This document shows positions 35,863 through 51,023 of a stretch of DNA of 64,000 nucleotides, in pieces (within the stretch, counting starts at the first letter, position 1; the number at the start of each line of letters is the position of its first letter). This stretch comes from Pseudomonas japonica. Lineage in GTDB: Bacteria; Pseudomonadota; Gammaproteobacteria; Pseudomonadales; Pseudomonadaceae. The notes beneath the pieces were generated by a model, which saw only the letters and a list, made by a program, of their open reading frames with translations, was not told where the DNA came from and made no database searches. The position numbers and the translations under genes were made by a program. The stretch lies in contig NZ_JAAMQU010000002.1 of NCBI RefSeq assembly GCF_013522925.1, positions 434,001 to 498,000 of the forward strand. Direction: 5' to 3'.

Positions 35863-36843
35863 ATGACTGCCCAGCGTATCGGCTTTCTTATCTGGCCTGG
35901 CACCAAGGCACTGACCCTGGCGCTGGCCGAGGAGGCCTTGACCGTCGCCCGCAAGGTGCATCCCGAAGTGCTGTACGAGCCGTTGTTCCTCCAGGCCGAA
36001 GCACCAACCGCGGGCGGCTGGCAATTGCCGGGTGAACCCTGGGCCGGGCGCCTCGAAGGCTGTCAGAAGCTATTCCTGGTGGCGGACGAACCCCCGGCCT
36101 CCATGGCGCCCGCGCTGTCCAGCGCATTGAAGCAACTGGTACGCGGCGGGTGCGTGATCGGCGGCTTGTCCGCGGGTATTTATCCGCTCGCGCAACTCGG
36201 CTTGCTGGATGGCTACCGCGCCTCGGTGCACTGGCGCTGGCAGGACGATTTCAGTGAGCGTTTCCCCAAGGTGATTGCCACCAGCCACCTGTTCGACTGT
36301 GACCGTGATCGCCTCACGGCTTGCGGTGGCCTGGCCGTACTCGACCTGATGCTGGCCCTGCTGGCGCGCGACCACGGCGCCGAACTGGCAGGCGCGGTGT
36401 CGGAAGAACTGGTGGTGGAACGCATCCGTGAAGGCGGCGAGCGCCAGCGCATACCCCTGCAAAACCGCCTCGGTTCCAGCCACCCCAAGCTCACCCAGGC
36501 GGTGCTGCTGATGGAAGCGAACATCGAGGAGCCGCTCACCACCGACGAAATCGCCCAGCACGTGTGTGTGTCGCGGCGCCAGCTGGAGCGGATCTTCAAG
36601 CAGTACTTGAACCGGGTGCCCAGCCAGTACTACCTCGAGTTGCGCCTGAACAAGGCCCGCCAGATGCTGATGCAAACCAGCAAGTCGATTATCCAGATCG
36701 GCCTGTCGTGCGGCTTTTCCTCCGGCCCGCATTTCTCCAGTGCGTACCGCAACTTCTTTGGAGCTACCCCGCGCGAAGATCGCAACCAGCGCCGCGCCGG
36801 CAGCCCGTTCGAGCTGGCCCCTGTTCCAGCAGAGCGCGGGTAG
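35863..36843 (+). CDS. argR: Arginine regulator ArgR, AraC/XylS family
   Basis: Pseudomonas-type ArgR, unrelated to E. coli ArgR. In P. aeruginosa it activates the aot and aru operons and represses arginine synthesis genes in response to arginine. The 326-residue protein has an N-terminal DJ-1/PfpI-like domain (IGFLIWPGTKALTLALAEEA) and a C-terminal AraC domain with two helix-turn-helix motifs (LTTDEIAQHVCVSRRQLERI and IIQIGLSCGFSSGPHFSSAY). I chose the ATG at 35863, which matches the conserved N terminus; the frame goes back to 35686 inside aotP. It lies between the two operons it is expected to control. Confidence 0.94.
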   Translation: MTAQRIGFLIWPGTKALTLALAEEALTVARKVHPEVLYEPLFLQAEAPTAGGWQLPGEPWAGRLEGCQKLFLVADEPPASMAPALSSALKQLVRGGCVIGGLSAGIYPLAQLGLLDGYRASVHWRWQDDFSERFPKVIATSHLFDCDRDRLTACGGLAVLDLMLALLARDHGAELAGAVSEELVVERIREGGERQRIPLQNRLGSSHPKLTQAVLLMEANIEEPLTTDEIAQHVCVSRRQLERIFKQYLNRVPSQYYLELRLNKARQMLMQTSKSIIQIGLSCGFSSGPHFSSAYRNFFGATPREDRNQRRAGSPFELAPVPAERG

Positions 36844-38298
<1,455 letters not shown>

Positions 38299-38307
38299 CG
38301 GCTGACC

Positions 38308-38337
38308 GGCGGGGCCGTGCGCCCCGCCTTTATTTTC
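38308..38337 (+). terminator. Intra-operon hairpin between aruC and aruF
   Basis: GGCGGGG (38308-38314) pairs with CCCCGCC (38322-38328), followed by UUUAUUUUCUU. It looks like a terminator inside the aru operon and may lower expression of the genes after aruC. Confidence 0.6.
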
Positions 38338-38358
38338 TTGATTCAAAGGAGTGGCACC

Positions 38359-39378
38359 ATGCTCGTGATGCGCCCTGCGCAAATGGCTGACCTGGACGAG
38401 GTGCAACGGCTCGCCGCAGACAGCCCGATCGGTGTCACTTCCCTGCCCGACGACCTGGAGCGCCTGCGCGACAAGATCGTTGCGTCGCAAGCCTCCTTTG
38501 CCGCCGAAGTCAGCTTCAACGGTGAAGAGAGCTATTTCTTCGTGCTCGAAGACACCGCTCGCGGCACCTTGGTAGGTTGCTCGGCCATCGTTGCGTCGGC
38601 CGGTTACTCCGAGCCGTTCTACAGTTTTCGCAACGAAACCTTCGTTCACGCCTCTCGCGAACTGAAGATCCACAACAAGATTCACGTGTTGTCCCAGTGC
38701 CATGACCTTACGGGTAACAGCCTGCTCACCAGTTTCTATGTGCTGCCGGAACTGGTGGCCACACCTTGGGCCGAGCTCAACTCGCGGGCGCGCCTGCTGT
38801 TCATGGCCAACCACCCGGAGCGTTTCGCCGATTCCGTGGTGACTGAAATCGTTGGCTACAGCGACGAACACGGCGACTCGCCGTTCTGGGACGCCATCGG
38901 CCGTAATTTCTTCGACATCAACTACGCGGCGGCGGAGCGCTTGTGTGGGTTGAAAAGCCGCACATTCCTGGCCGAGCTGATGCCTCACTACCCGATCTAT
39001 GTGCCGCTGCTGCCGGACGCCGCCCAGGAGGCCATGGGCCAAGTGCATCCAAGGGCGCAGGTCACCTTCGACATCCTCATGCGCGAAGGCTTCGAAACCG
39101 AGCATTACATCGACATCTTCGACGGCGGGCCGACCCTGCACGCCCGAACCTCCAACATCCGCTCGATTGCCAGCAGCCGCGTGGTGCCTGTGAAGGTAGA
39201 TGAGAACGCTGCCAAGGGCGGGCGTCCGTATCTGGTAGCGAACTGCAATTTGCAGGACTACCGCGCCGCGTTGCTGGAACTGGACTGGGCGCCAGGCAAG
39301 CCTGTGAGCTTGCCGGCGGCCGTGGCCGAACGCCTCGGCGTGGCCGATGGCGCCAGCGTCCGCGTAGTGGCCGTGTAA
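38359..39378 (+). CDS. aruF: Arginine N-succinyltransferase alpha subunit AruF
   Basis: First step of the arginine succinyltransferase pathway: succinyl-CoA plus arginine gives N2-succinylarginine. In pseudomonads the enzyme is a heteromer of AruF and AruG. The 339-residue protein has the AstA fold: MLVMRPAQMADLDEVQRLA start, SRARLLFMANHPERFADSVV, DEHGDSPFWDAIGRNFFD and AELMPHYPIYVPLLP. ATG 38359 has AAAGGAG upstream; the frame extends to 38317. It is paired with aruG, of which it is clearly a paralogue. Confidence 0.94.
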   Translation: MLVMRPAQMADLDEVQRLAADSPIGVTSLPDDLERLRDKIVASQASFAAEVSFNGEESYFFVLEDTARGTLVGCSAIVASAGYSEPFYSFRNETFVHASRELKIHNKIHVLSQCHDLTGNSLLTSFYVLPELVATPWAELNSRARLLFMANHPERFADSVVTEIVGYSDEHGDSPFWDAIGRNFFDINYAAAERLCGLKSRTFLAELMPHYPIYVPLLPDAAQEAMGQVHPRAQVTFDILMREGFETEHYIDIFDGGPTLHARTSNIRSIASSRVVPVKVDENAAKGGRPYLVANCNLQDYRAALLELDWAPGKPVSLPAAVAERLGVADGASVRVVAV

Positions 39379-39452
39379 AACAGCAGGGTTGGTTGCCTGG
39401 CTACGTCAGGCTGAGCATCGCGGCGCCCTTGGCGGCCGCTCGAGGAGTACAC

Positions 39453-41944
<2,492 letters not shown>

Positions 41945-42002
41945 GCCGCGGGCGGCCAGCCGCGGGCGGCCTTGAGTTGCAAGCTGCAAGCGGCAAGTAA
42001 AG

Positions 42003-42070
42003 GCAAAAGCAAGAGCAAGCAAAAGCAAAAGCAAAAGCAAAAGCAAAAGCCAAAGCAAAAGCAAAAGCAG
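42003..42070 (+). repeat. GCAAAA hexanucleotide microsatellite
   Basis: Eleven or so GCAAAA-like units fill the gap between aruD and aruB. Five uninterrupted perfect units are at 42019-42048, with variants (GCAAGA, GCCAAA, a 4-base unit) around them. The block ends about 33 bases before the aruB ATG. It is non-coding on the plus strand and very poor in T. Confidence 0.9.
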
Positions 42071-42103
42071 TAAGCCATAAGACATTTAGCGGGAGCCGGG
42101 CCA

Positions 42104-43450
42104 ATGAAAGCGTTTGAAGTCAACTTTGACGGGCTGGTGGGGCCTACCCACAACTATGGCGGCTTGTCTTATGGCAACGTTGCTTCGCAGAGCAACAGCC
42201 AGGCGCAGTCCAACCCGCGGGAAGCCGCGCGCCAAGGGTTGGCGAAGATGAAAGCCTTGAGCGACATGGGCTTTGTGCAGGGCGTGTTGGCGCCTCAGGA
42301 GCGCCCCGATGTGGCTGGCTTGCGCCGCCTGGGGTTCGCCGGCACCGACGCCGAAGTGATCGCCGCCGCTGCCCGTGATGCCATGCCGATTCTCGCGGCC
42401 AGTTGCTCAGCGTCAAGCATGTGGGTGGCCAACGCTGCGACCGTGAGCCCCAGCGCAGACACCGCCGACAGCCGGGTGCACTTCACCGCGGCCAACCTTA
42501 ATTGCAAATACCACCGCAGCATCGAGCACCCAACGACCAGTCGCGTGTTGGCCGCCATGTTCGCGGACCCCGCTCATTTCGCTCACCACGCGGCGCTACC
42601 CGCGGTGGCTCAGTTCGGTGACGAAGGCGCGGCGAACCACACCCGGTTCTGCAAGGACTATGGCGCGCCGGGAGTAGAGTTCTTCGTGTACGGCCGTGCG
42701 GCCTTCGATAGCCGCCGCCCCTCGCCACAACGCTACCCGGCGCGGCAAACCCTCGAAGCTTCCCAGGCGGTGGCGCGCCTGCATGGGCTGAGCGAGGCCG
42801 GGACGGTCTACGCGCAGCAGAACCCGGCAGTGATCGACCAGGGCGTGTTCCACAACGACGTGATCGCGGTGGGCAACGGCGAGGTGCTGTTCCATCACCA
42901 GGACGCCTTCCTCGAAACCGAGCAGGTGCTGGGTGAGTTGGCGGCGAAATTGAGCCAGCGGGGTGGGCATTTCCAGTCCATCAGCGTGCCCCGCGACCAG
43001 GTAAGCGTGGAAGACGCTGTACGCTCGTACCTGTTCAACAGCCAACTGCTCACCCGCGCAGACGGCCGCATGCTGTTGATCGTGCCGGAAGAATGCCGCG
43101 CCAACCCGCGCGTGTGGGATTACCTGCAGGCGCTTACGGCTGGCAATGGCCCGATTGCCCAGGTTCAAGTGTTCGACCTCAAGCAAAGCATGCAGAACGG
43201 CGGTGGCCCGGCCTGCCTGCGCCTGCGCGTGGCCCTCAACGAACAAGAACTGGCGGCGGTGAACCCAGGGGTTATCATGACGGCCAGCCTGTACGAGCGG
43301 CTGACCCAATGGGTGGACCGGCACTACCGCGATCGCCTGAGCGATGCGGACCTGGCTGATCCACAATTGCTGGTAGAGTGCCGTACAGCGCTGGATGAAC
43401 TCACCGTGCTGCTGCAGCTCGGCTCGGTTTATCCATTCCAACTCAATTGA
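42104..43450 (+). CDS. aruB: N-succinylarginine dihydrolase AruB
   Basis: Converts N2-succinylarginine to N2-succinylornithine, two ammonia and CO2, the second pathway step. The 448-residue protein is of the AstB/guanidine-group amidinohydrolase fold, with the start [20 protein letters not shown] and catalytic regions around [43 protein letters not shown] and the Cys in [17 protein letters not shown] lies 12 bases before the ATG, just after the GCAAAA repeat. It is followed 14 bases later by a small unknown gene. Confidence 0.95.
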   Translation: MKAFEVNFDGLVGPTHNYGGLSYGNVASQSNSQAQSNPREAARQGLAKMKALSDMGFVQGVLAPQERPDVAGLRRLGFAGTDAEVIAAAARDAMPILAASCSASSMWVANAATVSPSADTADSRVHFTAANLNCKYHRSIEHPTTSRVLAAMFADPAHFAHHAALPAVAQFGDEGAANHTRFCKDYGAPGVEFFVYGRAAFDSRRPSPQRYPARQTLEASQAVARLHGLSEAGTVYAQQNPAVIDQGVFHNDVIAVGNGEVLFHHQDAFLETEQVLGELAAKLSQRGGHFQSISVPRDQVSVEDAVRSYLFNSQLLTRADGRMLLIVPEECRANPRVWDYLQALTAGNGPIAQVQVFDLKQSMQNGGGPACLRLRVALNEQELAAVNPGVIMTASLYERLTQWVDRHYRDRLSDADLADPQLLVECRTALDELTVLLQLGSVYPFQLN

Positions 43451-43464
43451 AGGGAACCCCAACC

Positions 43465-43758
43465 ATGTCAGATGCCCTGCGGCTGATCCTTGAAGATGAC
43501 GACGGCACTCAGCTTGAAACCTCCTGCACCCGCCTGGCGGTGATGTGGCAAGGCAAGGAACTGTGGATTCAAATCGGCGGCAACGATCAGTTGTTGATCG
43601 GCGTGGATGTGGACGAGGGCGATACCGAGTACGCCAACTTGCTGATGCGCCCGATGGCCACCAACCTGGTGAGCTTGCAGCTGGAAATGGAACCTGCCGA
43701 ACTGGCGGATGAAGAAGACGGCCACGTGCACGGCCCCGACTGCGGCCACCATCACTGA
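43465..43758 (+). CDS. Conserved small protein of the aru operon, His-rich C terminus
   Basis: A 97-residue acidic protein lying between aruB and aruE; P. aeruginosa has a hypothetical gene in the same place (PA0900). It is predicted to be beta-rich ([24 protein letters not shown]). It ends in [15 protein letters not shown], which holds five His and one Cys and could bind a metal ion such as zinc. AstE-type enzymes are zinc-dependent, so a link to zinc supply for AruE is possible, but this is only inference. I preferred the ATG at 43465 over 43447. Confidence 0.8.
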   Translation: MSDALRLILEDDDGTQLETSCTRLAVMWQGKELWIQIGGNDQLLIGVDVDEGDTEYANLLMRPMATNLVSLQLEMEPAELADEEDGHVHGPDCGHHH

Positions 43759-43778
43759 CCCCGGCCGGGAGCCCGCCT

Positions 43779-44783
43779 ATGCTGTCGCTTGGAAAACTGC
43801 TGGAACTCACCCTGGCCGACCGTGAGCCGGCGCAGAAGACTCAGATGACGGTAAGCGGCACCTGCCTGCGCTGGCTCGCGCCGGGCGCGTTGGAAGTGCG
43901 CCCTCATGCGGACCGCGACAATGGGCTGGACCTGCTGCTGTCGGCGGGCATCCATGGCAACGAAACCGCGCCCATCGAGCTGCTCGATTCATTGATTCAC
44001 GCCATCGCGCGTAATGAGCTGCAGCCCCGGGCGCGGTTGCTCTTCCTGTTCGGTAACCCGGAAGCCATCCGGCGCGGTGAGCGCTATGTGGAGCAGGACG
44101 TGAATCGGTTGTTCAACGGCCGTCATGAACTGTCCAGCGGCTTTGAGGCCATGCGTGCCTGTGAGCTGGAGCGGCTGGCCGCCGGTTTCTTCAACCGCCC
44201 GGACCGGCAGCGGCTGCACTACGACCTGCACACTGCCATCCGCGGTTCTCGCATCGAGCAGTTTGCCTTGTATCCGTGGAAGGAAGGGCGCGAGCACTCG
44301 CGGCTGGAACTGGCGCGTTTGCGCGACGCGGGCATGGAAGCGGTGCTGCTGCAAAACCGTCCCGCCATCACCTTCAGCGCCTACACCTATGAAACCTTGG
44401 GGGCCGAGGCCTTTACCCTGGAGCTGGGCAAGGCCCGCCCGTTCGGCCAGAACGCCGAAGTAGACCTGACGCGGCTGGATGCATGCTTGCGTGGGTTGAT
44501 CGAGGGCAGCGCAGGGGTGGCCGACGGTGACGATCTCACCGGGCTACAGCTGTTCAGCGTGTCCCGCGAGATCATCAAGCACAGCGATAGCTTCCTGCTT
44601 CACCTGCCCGCAGACGTGGAAAACTTCTCCGAGTTGCCCACCGGTTACCTTCTGGCCGAGGACGAAGGCACGCGGTGGGTGATCGAGGAGGAGGGCGCCC
44701 GGATCATCTTCCCCAACCCCAAGGTGCGCAATGGCCTGCGTGCTGGCATCGTGATTGTGCCCTGTGGGAAGCAGCTGCCTTAG
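43779..44783 (+). CDS. aruE: Succinylglutamate desuccinylase AruE
   Basis: Last step of the pathway: hydrolysis of N-succinylglutamate to glutamate and succinate. It is a zinc carboxypeptidase-like enzyme (M14 family, AstE/aspartoacylase group) of 334 residues. Zinc ligands are visible in [11 protein letters not shown] (His and Glu) and in [11 protein letters not shown] (second His). The catalytic Glu is expected in the [11 protein letters not shown] segment. It closes the aru operon and is convergent with the lumazine synthase gene, with a REP-like element between. Confidence 0.94.
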   Translation: MLSLGKLLELTLADREPAQKTQMTVSGTCLRWLAPGALEVRPHADRDNGLDLLLSAGIHGNETAPIELLDSLIHAIARNELQPRARLLFLFGNPEAIRRGERYVEQDVNRLFNGRHELSSGFEAMRACELERLAAGFFNRPDRQRLHYDLHTAIRGSRIEQFALYPWKEGREHSRLELARLRDAGMEAVLLQNRPAITFSAYTYETLGAEAFTLELGKARPFGQNAEVDLTRLDACLRGLIEGSAGVADGDDLTGLQLFSVSREIIKHSDSFLLHLPADVENFSELPTGYLLAEDEGTRWVIEEEGARIIFPNPKVRNGLRAGIVIVPCGKQLP

Positions 44784-44800
44784 CGGTTTGCTTAAACCCT

Positions 44801-44960
44801 TATTCGCGAGCTTCGCCTTCGGCTCCGCCGGATGGTCGGCCCCCCAGCTCCCACAGGATTCATCCATCCCCTGAAAGAGCTCGCTCTTCTGTGGGAGGCG
44901 GGCGGAGCTCGCGAATAGGCAATAAATCTTTCGCGAGCTAATGCCGGATGGCTGGCCCCG
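44801..44960. repeat. BIME-like inverted repeat, same family as 18645-18731
   Basis: Outer arms TATTCGCGAGCT (44801-44812) and AGCTCGCGAATA (44906-44917) are identical to those at 18645-18731. They are followed by a third partial copy (TTCGCGAGCT near 44930) with its own GCCGGATGG tail near 44943. The element fills the gap between convergent aruE and ribH. Confidence 0.85.
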
Positions 44961-44985
44961 CCGCTTCCAGACGGTTTTAAGGGGG

Positions 44986-45655
<670 letters not shown>

Positions 45656-45777
45656 CCGCGTGTGGCGGCGCGGCATTATTAACACAGCAGGTAGGCAGGG
45701 GGAATCCTTCCCTGCGTGACGTGTTAGATTTTTTCATTAGGGCGCTATTCCCTCGCGCCCGCTCAAGGAGAGGCCTG

Positions 45778-46803
45778 ATGACCCCGATCGACCTGCGCAG
45801 CGATACCGTGACCCGCCCCTCTTCGGGCATGCTCCAGGCCATGGCGCGCGCCGAAACCGGTGATGACGTTTATGGGGAGGACCCTACCGTAGCCCACCTG
45901 CAAGCGCGGCTGGCCGAAGAGCTTGGCTTTGAAGCGGGCCTGTTCGTACCCAGCGGCACCATGAGCAACCTGTTGGGGCTGATGGCTCATTGTGAGCGAG
46001 GGGATGAATACATCGTGGGCCAACAAGCCCACACCTATAAATACGAAGGCGGCGGCGCGGCGGTGTTGGGGTCCATTCAGCCGCAACCGCTGGAAAACCA
46101 GAGCGATGGCTCGCTGGCCCTCGATCAGGTAATCGCCGCCATCAAGCCCGACGACTTCCACTTCGCACGCACTCGGCTGCTGGCATTGGAAAACACCATG
46201 CAGGGCAAGGTGCTGCCGCTGGATTACCTGGCGTGCGCCAAAGCACTGTGCACAGAGCATGGCCTGGGCTTCCATCTCGATGGCGCTCGGCTATTCAATG
46301 CCGCGGTCGCTCAAGGCGTGGCGGCGGGCGAGATCAGCAGGCATTTCGATTCGGTTTCCATTTGCCTGTCCAAGGGCCTCGGCGCTCCCGTAGGCTCGGT
46401 GCTGTGTGGTGATCGGGCACTGATTGCTCGCGCCACGCGCTGGCGCAAGGTCGTGGGCGGTGGCATGCGCCAGGCCGGCATTCTGGCCGCGGCAGGCTTG
46501 TATGCGCTGGACCATAACGTAGCGCGCCTGGCGGATGACCATGCCAACGCCCGCCGCCTCGCCGAAGGGCTTGGCGCACTCGGCTACGCCGTAGAGCCTG
46601 TGCAGACCAACATGGTGTATGTACAAGTCGGGCCGACGGCAGAGGCGTTGCGCGACTACGCGGCAGGGCAGGGCGTACGCCTCACGGCCAACCCACGCTT
46701 GCGCCTGGTCACTCATCTTGATGTGGATGCGCGTCAGATCGACCAGGTGATTGAAGTGTTTGCCGGCTTCGCACGCCAAACCGGATACGAATCGTCCAAT
46801 TGA
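45778..46803 (+). CDS. ltaE: Low-specificity L-threonine aldolase
   Basis: PLP-dependent enzyme splitting L-threonine or allo-threonine into glycine and acetaldehyde. The 341-residue protein has the family start [17 protein letters not shown], the [10 protein letters not shown] block, [15 protein letters not shown], and the PLP lysine in [13 protein letters not shown]. The ATG at 45778 follows AAGGAGAG. It is divergent from the riboswitch-controlled ribH gene and precedes alaS, from which it is separated by 117 bases. Confidence 0.93.
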   Translation: MTPIDLRSDTVTRPSSGMLQAMARAETGDDVYGEDPTVAHLQARLAEELGFEAGLFVPSGTMSNLLGLMAHCERGDEYIVGQQAHTYKYEGGGAAVLGSIQPQPLENQSDGSLALDQVIAAIKPDDFHFARTRLLALENTMQGKVLPLDYLACAKALCTEHGLGFHLDGARLFNAAVAQGVAAGEISRHFDSVSICLSKGLGAPVGSVLCGDRALIARATRWRKVVGGGMRQAGILAAAGLYALDHNVARLADDHANARRLAEGLGALGYAVEPVQTNMVYVQVGPTAEALRDYAAGQGVRLTANPRLRLVTHLDVDARQIDQVIEVFAGFARQTGYESSN

Positions 46804-46920
46804 TGGACTCAATCGTACAAACACACTGTACCCTGACCGCAGGGCCGATATAATGCGGCCCTTTGCCGTCGTTTCGACGCCAAGCCTGTGCCTCTGGCCG
46901 CTGTCTCCGTGGAAGAACCT

Positions 46921-49545
46921 ATGAAAAGCGCAGAAATCCGTGAAGCCTTCCTCCGCTTCTTCGAAGAGCAAGGCCACACCCGTGTAGCCTCAAGCTCTCT
47001 GATCCCCGCCAACGATCCGACCCTGCTGTTCACCAACGCCGGGATGAACCAATTCAAGGACTGCTTCCTCGGCCAGGAAAAGCGCGCCTACACCCGCGCG
47101 GTAAGCAGCCAGAAGTGCGTGCGCGCCGGCGGCAAGCATAACGACCTCGAAAACGTGGGCTACACCGCGCGCCACCACACGTTCTTCGAAATGCTAGGCA
47201 ACTTCAGCTTCGGTGATTACTTCAAGCGTGACGCCATCACCTTCGCCTGGACCTTCCTCACTTCGGAAAAATGGCTGAACCTGCCCAAGGAAAAGCTGTG
47301 GGTTACCGTTTACGCCAGCGATGATGAAGCCTACGACATCTGGACGAAGGAAGTGGGCGTGCCGGCCGAGCGCATGGTGCGCATTGGCGACAACAAAGGT
47401 GCCCCGTACGCTTCGGACAACTTCTGGACCATGGGCGATACCGGCCCTTGTGGCCCTTGCACCGAAATTTTCTACGATCACGGCGCGGACATCTGGGGCG
47501 GCCCGCCCGGCTCCCCGGAAGAAGACGGCGACCGTTACATCGAGATCTGGAACAACGTGTTCATGCAGTTCAACCGCACCGCCGATGGCGTGCTGCATCC
47601 TCTCCCAGCGCCGTCGGTAGACACCGGCATGGGCCTGGAGCGGATCAGCGCGGTGCTGCAGCACGTGCATTCGAACTACGAGATCGACCTGTTCCAGCAC
47701 CTGCTGCACGCCTCTGCCGAGGCCATCGGCTGCGGCAACGAGGGCCAGCCGTCGCTCAAGGTAGTGGCTGACCACATTCGTTCCTGTGGCTTCCTGATCG
47801 CCGACGGTGTGTCGCCTTCCAATGAAGGCCGTGGCTATGTGCTGCGCCGGATCATTCGACGTGCCTGCCGCCACGGCAACAAGCTGGGCGCGCGCGGGGC
47901 GTTCTTCCACCGCATCGTCGCCGCACTCGTCACCGAGATGGGCGAAGCCTTCCCCGAACTGAAAAACCAGCAGGCGCATATCGAGCGCGTGCTCAAGGGC
48001 GAGGAAGAGCAGTTCGCCAAAACCCTGGAGCAGGGCCTGAAGATCCTCGAGCAGGACCTGGCCGAGCTCAAAAGCGACGTGGTACCGGGCGATGTGATCT
48101 TCAAACTGTACGACACCTACGGTTTCCCGATGGACCTCACCGGCGACATCGCCCGTGAGCGCAACCTCACCCTGGACGAAGCCGGCTTCGAACGCGAAAT
48201 GGACGCCCAGCGCGAGCGCGCCCGGTCGGCCAGTGCCTTCGGCCTGGACTACAACAGCCTGGTGAAGGTCGAGGAAGACACGCAGTTCCTGGGTTACACC
48301 ACCCACGACGGCGAAGGCAAAATTGTAGCGCTGTATAAAGATGGGCAGTCGGTGCAGGAACTGGCCGAAGGCGAGGAGGGCGTGGTGATTCTCGACCGCA
48401 CGCCGTTCTACGCTGAATCCGGTGGCCAGGTGGGCGACCGCGGTACGCTGCAGGGGGGCAACAGCCGCTTCCAGGTAAGCGACACCACCAAGTCCGGCGG
48501 CGCGTTCCTGCACCACGGCCTCGTTGCGCTGGGTAGCCTGAAAGTGGGCGAAACGGTGCAGGCGCAGGTTGAAGGCGACCTGCAACAGGCCACATCGCTC
48601 AACCACTCGGCTACCCACTTGCTGCATGCCGCGCTGCGCGAAATCCTTGGCGATCACGTCCAGCAGAAAGGCTCTCTGGTCGACAGCCAGCGCCTGCGTT
48701 TCGACTTCAGCCACTTCGAGCCGATCAAGCCCGAGCAGATCAAGGCGCTGGAAGATATCGTCAACCGCGAGATCCGTCGCAACACGCCGGTGCAGATCGA
48801 AGAGATGGACATCGAGAGCGCCAAGCAGAAAGGCGCCATGGCCCTGTTCGGTGAGAAATACGGCGACCGCGTGCGCGTACTCACCATGGGCGGCGACTTC
48901 TCGGTGGAACTGTGCGGCGGCATCCACGCCAAGCGCACCGGCGACATCGCGCTGTTCAAGATCACCAGCGAAAGCGGCGTGGCTTCGGGCGTGCGGCGTA
49001 TCGAAGCGGTGACCGGCGCGACCGCGCTGGCCTTGCTCAACAACGCTGAAGAGCAAGTGAAAGAAGCCGCGTCGCTGCTCAAGGGCAGCCGTGAAAACGT
49101 GCTCGACAAATTGCAGGCCGTGCTGGAGCGCAACCGTCAGCTGGAGAAACAGCTGGAGCAACTCCAGGCCAAGGCCGCCAGCGCCGCGGGCGACGATCTG
49201 CTGGCCGGTGCCGTGGACGTGAAAGGCGTGAAGGTGCTGGCCGCGCGCCTGGATGGCGTGGAGGGCAAGGGCTTGCTGGCCCTGGTAGACCAGCTCAAGA
49301 ACAAACTGGGCGAAGGGGTGATCCTGCTCGGTGGCGTGCACGACGAAAAAGTAGTGCTGGTTGCCGGTGTCACCAAAGCCTTGTCGGCGCGCGTGAAAGC
49401 GGGCGACCTGATGAAGCAGGCCGCGGCGGCAGTCGGTGGCAAGGGCGGAGGCCGGCCAGACATGGCTCAGGGCGGCGGCGTGGATGTCGCGGCCCTCGAC
49501 CAGGCACTGGCACTGGCTGTGCCGTTCGCCGAAGGCGGGCTGTAA
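46921..49545 (+). CDS. alaS: Alanyl-tRNA synthetase
   Basis: Class II synthetase charging tRNA-Ala, 874 residues, full length. The catalytic domain starts at [20 protein letters not shown]. The editing domain carries [16 protein letters not shown] (HxxxH) and the downstream [15 protein letters not shown] zinc/editing motif. The C-terminal C-Ala domain has a coiled-coil dimer region and a Gly-rich [16 protein letters not shown] 46921 is the conserved start; the frame runs back to 46888. lysC follows 88 bases later. Confidence 0.97.
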   Translation: MKSAEIREAFLRFFEEQGHTRVASSSLIPANDPTLLFTNAGMNQFKDCFLGQEKRAYTRAVSSQKCVRAGGKHNDLENVGYTARHHTFFEMLGNFSFGDYFKRDAITFAWTFLTSEKWLNLPKEKLWVTVYASDDEAYDIWTKEVGVPAERMVRIGDNKGAPYASDNFWTMGDTGPCGPCTEIFYDHGADIWGGPPGSPEEDGDRYIEIWNNVFMQFNRTADGVLHPLPAPSVDTGMGLERISAVLQHVHSNYEIDLFQHLLHASAEAIGCGNEGQPSLKVVADHIRSCGFLIADGVSPSNEGRGYVLRRIIRRACRHGNKLGARGAFFHRIVAALVTEMGEAFPELKNQQAHIERVLKGEEEQFAKTLEQGLKILEQDLAELKSDVVPGDVIFKLYDTYGFPMDLTGDIARERNLTLDEAGFEREMDAQRERARSASAFGLDYNSLVKVEEDTQFLGYTTHDGEGKIVALYKDGQSVQELAEGEEGVVILDRTPFYAESGGQVGDRGTLQGGNSRFQVSDTTKSGGAFLHHGLVALGSLKVGETVQAQVEGDLQQATSLNHSATHLLHAALREILGDHVQQKGSLVDSQRLRFDFSHFEPIKPEQIKALEDIVNREIRRNTPVQIEEMDIESAKQKGAMALFGEKYGDRVRVLTMGGDFSVELCGGIHAKRTGDIALFKITSESGVASGVRRIEAVTGATALALLNNAEEQVKEAASLLKGSRENVLDKLQAVLERNRQLEKQLEQLQAKAASAAGDDLLAGAVDVKGVKVLAARLDGVEGKGLLALVDQLKNKLGEGVILLGGVHDEKVVLVAGVTKALSARVKAGDLMKQAAAAVGGKGGGRPDMAQGGGVDVAALDQALALAVPFAEGGL

Positions 49546-49633
49546 TCCCGGCGGCATGCGCCACGGCCCCGCCGTGGCCGCAAGCGTGCGGATGTTTAAT
49601 GGGTGCCCTGCGTGGGCGTGAGGCGGCGTTGAA

Positions 49634-50869
49634 ATGGCTTTGATCGTACAGAAGTTTGGCGGCACTTCGGTGGGCTCCATCGAGCGTATCGAGCAAGTGG
49701 CCGATAAGGTCAAGAAATTCCGCGAGCAAGGCCACGACCTGGTGGTCGTGCTTTCGGCAATGAGTGGCGAAACCAACCGGTTGATCGATCTGGCCAAACA
49801 GATCACCGATCAACCCGAGCCGCGTGAGCTGGACGTAGTGGTGTCCACGGGGGAGCAAGTGACCATTGGCCTGTTGGCCATGGCCTTGATCAAGCGTGGT
49901 GTGCCGGCGGTGTCCTACACCGGTAACCAGGTGCGCATCCTCACCGATGATGCCTATAACAAGGCGCGTATTCTGCAGATCGATGATCAGCGCCTGCGCG
50001 AAGATCTCAAGGCTGGCCGCGTAGTTGTGGTAGCCGGCTTCCAGGGTGTAGACCAGAACGGCAACATCACCACGCTGGGCCGTGGTGGCTCCGATACCAC
50101 CGGTGTTGCTTTGGCCGCGGCATTGAAAGCCGACGAGTGCCAGATCTACACCGACGTGGACGGCGTCTATACCACCGACCCGCGCGTGGTAGCCCAGGCC
50201 CAGCGGCTGGACAAGATCACCTTCGAGGAGATGCTCGAAATGGCCAGCCTGGGTTCGAAGGTACTGCAGATCCGTGCGGTCGAATTCGCTGGCAAGTACA
50301 ACGTCCCGCTGCGCGTGTTGCACAGCTTCCAGGAGGGTCCCGGGACCCTGATCACCATTGATGAAGAGGAAACCATGGAACAGCCGATCATTTCCGGCAT
50401 CGCCTTCAACCGCGACGAGGCCAAGCTGACCATCCGTGGCGTGCCGGACACTCCCGGCGTGGCGTTCAAGATCCTGGGCCCCATCAGCGGTGCCAACATC
50501 GAAGTGGACATGATCGTTCAGAATGTGTCCCACGATAACACCACAGACTTCACCTTCACCGTTCACCGCAACGATTACCAGAAGGCGCTCGGCGTGCTTC
50601 AGGCCACTGCGGCTGAAATCGGCGCGCGGGAAGTGGTGGGCGATACCAAGATTGCCAAGGTGTCGATCGTGGGCGTAGGCATGCGCTCCCACGCGGGCGT
50701 TGCCAGCCGCATGTTCGAAGCGCTGGCCAAGGAGAGCATCAATATCCAGATGATCTCCACTTCCGAGATCAAGGTGTCGGTGGTTATCGAAGAGAAGTAC
50801 CTGGAGCTTGCCGTGCGCGCCCTGCACACGGCCTTCGACCTGGACGCGACCGCCCGACAGGGCGAGTAA
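49634..50869 (+). CDS. lysC: Aspartate kinase
   Basis: First enzyme of Lys, Thr and Met synthesis: aspartate plus ATP gives aspartyl phosphate. The 411-residue protein has the N-terminal kinase domain (VQKFGGTSVGSIERI, STGEQVTIGLLAMAL, GRGGSDTTGVALAAAL) and two C-terminal ACT domains for feedback control. An in-frame ATG at 50375 (codon 248) has AGAGGAAA upstream and could start a separate regulatory beta subunit of 164 residues, as known for other LysC proteins. A terminator follows, then rsmA. Confidence 0.95.
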   Translation: MALIVQKFGGTSVGSIERIEQVADKVKKFREQGHDLVVVLSAMSGETNRLIDLAKQITDQPEPRELDVVVSTGEQVTIGLLAMALIKRGVPAVSYTGNQVRILTDDAYNKARILQIDDQRLREDLKAGRVVVVAGFQGVDQNGNITTLGRGGSDTTGVALAAALKADECQIYTDVDGVYTTDPRVVAQAQRLDKITFEEMLEMASLGSKVLQIRAVEFAGKYNVPLRVLHSFQEGPGTLITIDEEETMEQPIISGIAFNRDEAKLTIRGVPDTPGVAFKILGPISGANIEVDMIVQNVSHDNTTDFTFTVHRNDYQKALGVLQATAAEIGAREVVGDTKIAKVSIVGVGMRSHAGVASRMFEALAKESINIQMISTSEIKVSVVIEEKYLELAVRALHTAFDLDATARQGE

Positions 50870-50881
50870 GCCGACCAGAAG

Positions 50882-50911
50882 GGGCGCGGCCATGGCTGCG
50901 CCCTTTTTCTT
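50882..50911 (+). terminator. lysC terminator
   Basis: GGGCGC and GCGCCC (50882-50903), with further pairing inside, form a stable stem followed by UUUUUCUUUU. It is 13 bases past the lysC stop. Confidence 0.85.
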
Positions 50912-51023
50912 TTACGGCACGGGAAGGTTCTTCCACGGCCGTTTTGGCAAGCGGTTCGGCTTCGGCCCCCGTGACGCCCTTTTTTGCAGACCATTCCCGA
51001 ATAAATACCGTTAGGAGATTTTC

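Noticed and set aside
47194-49806. 870-codon minus-strand open frame antisense to alaS
   Set aside because: Long antisense frames are expected in high-G+C genes; the translation is low-complexity (His, Gln, Leu, Val) with no recognisable domain.
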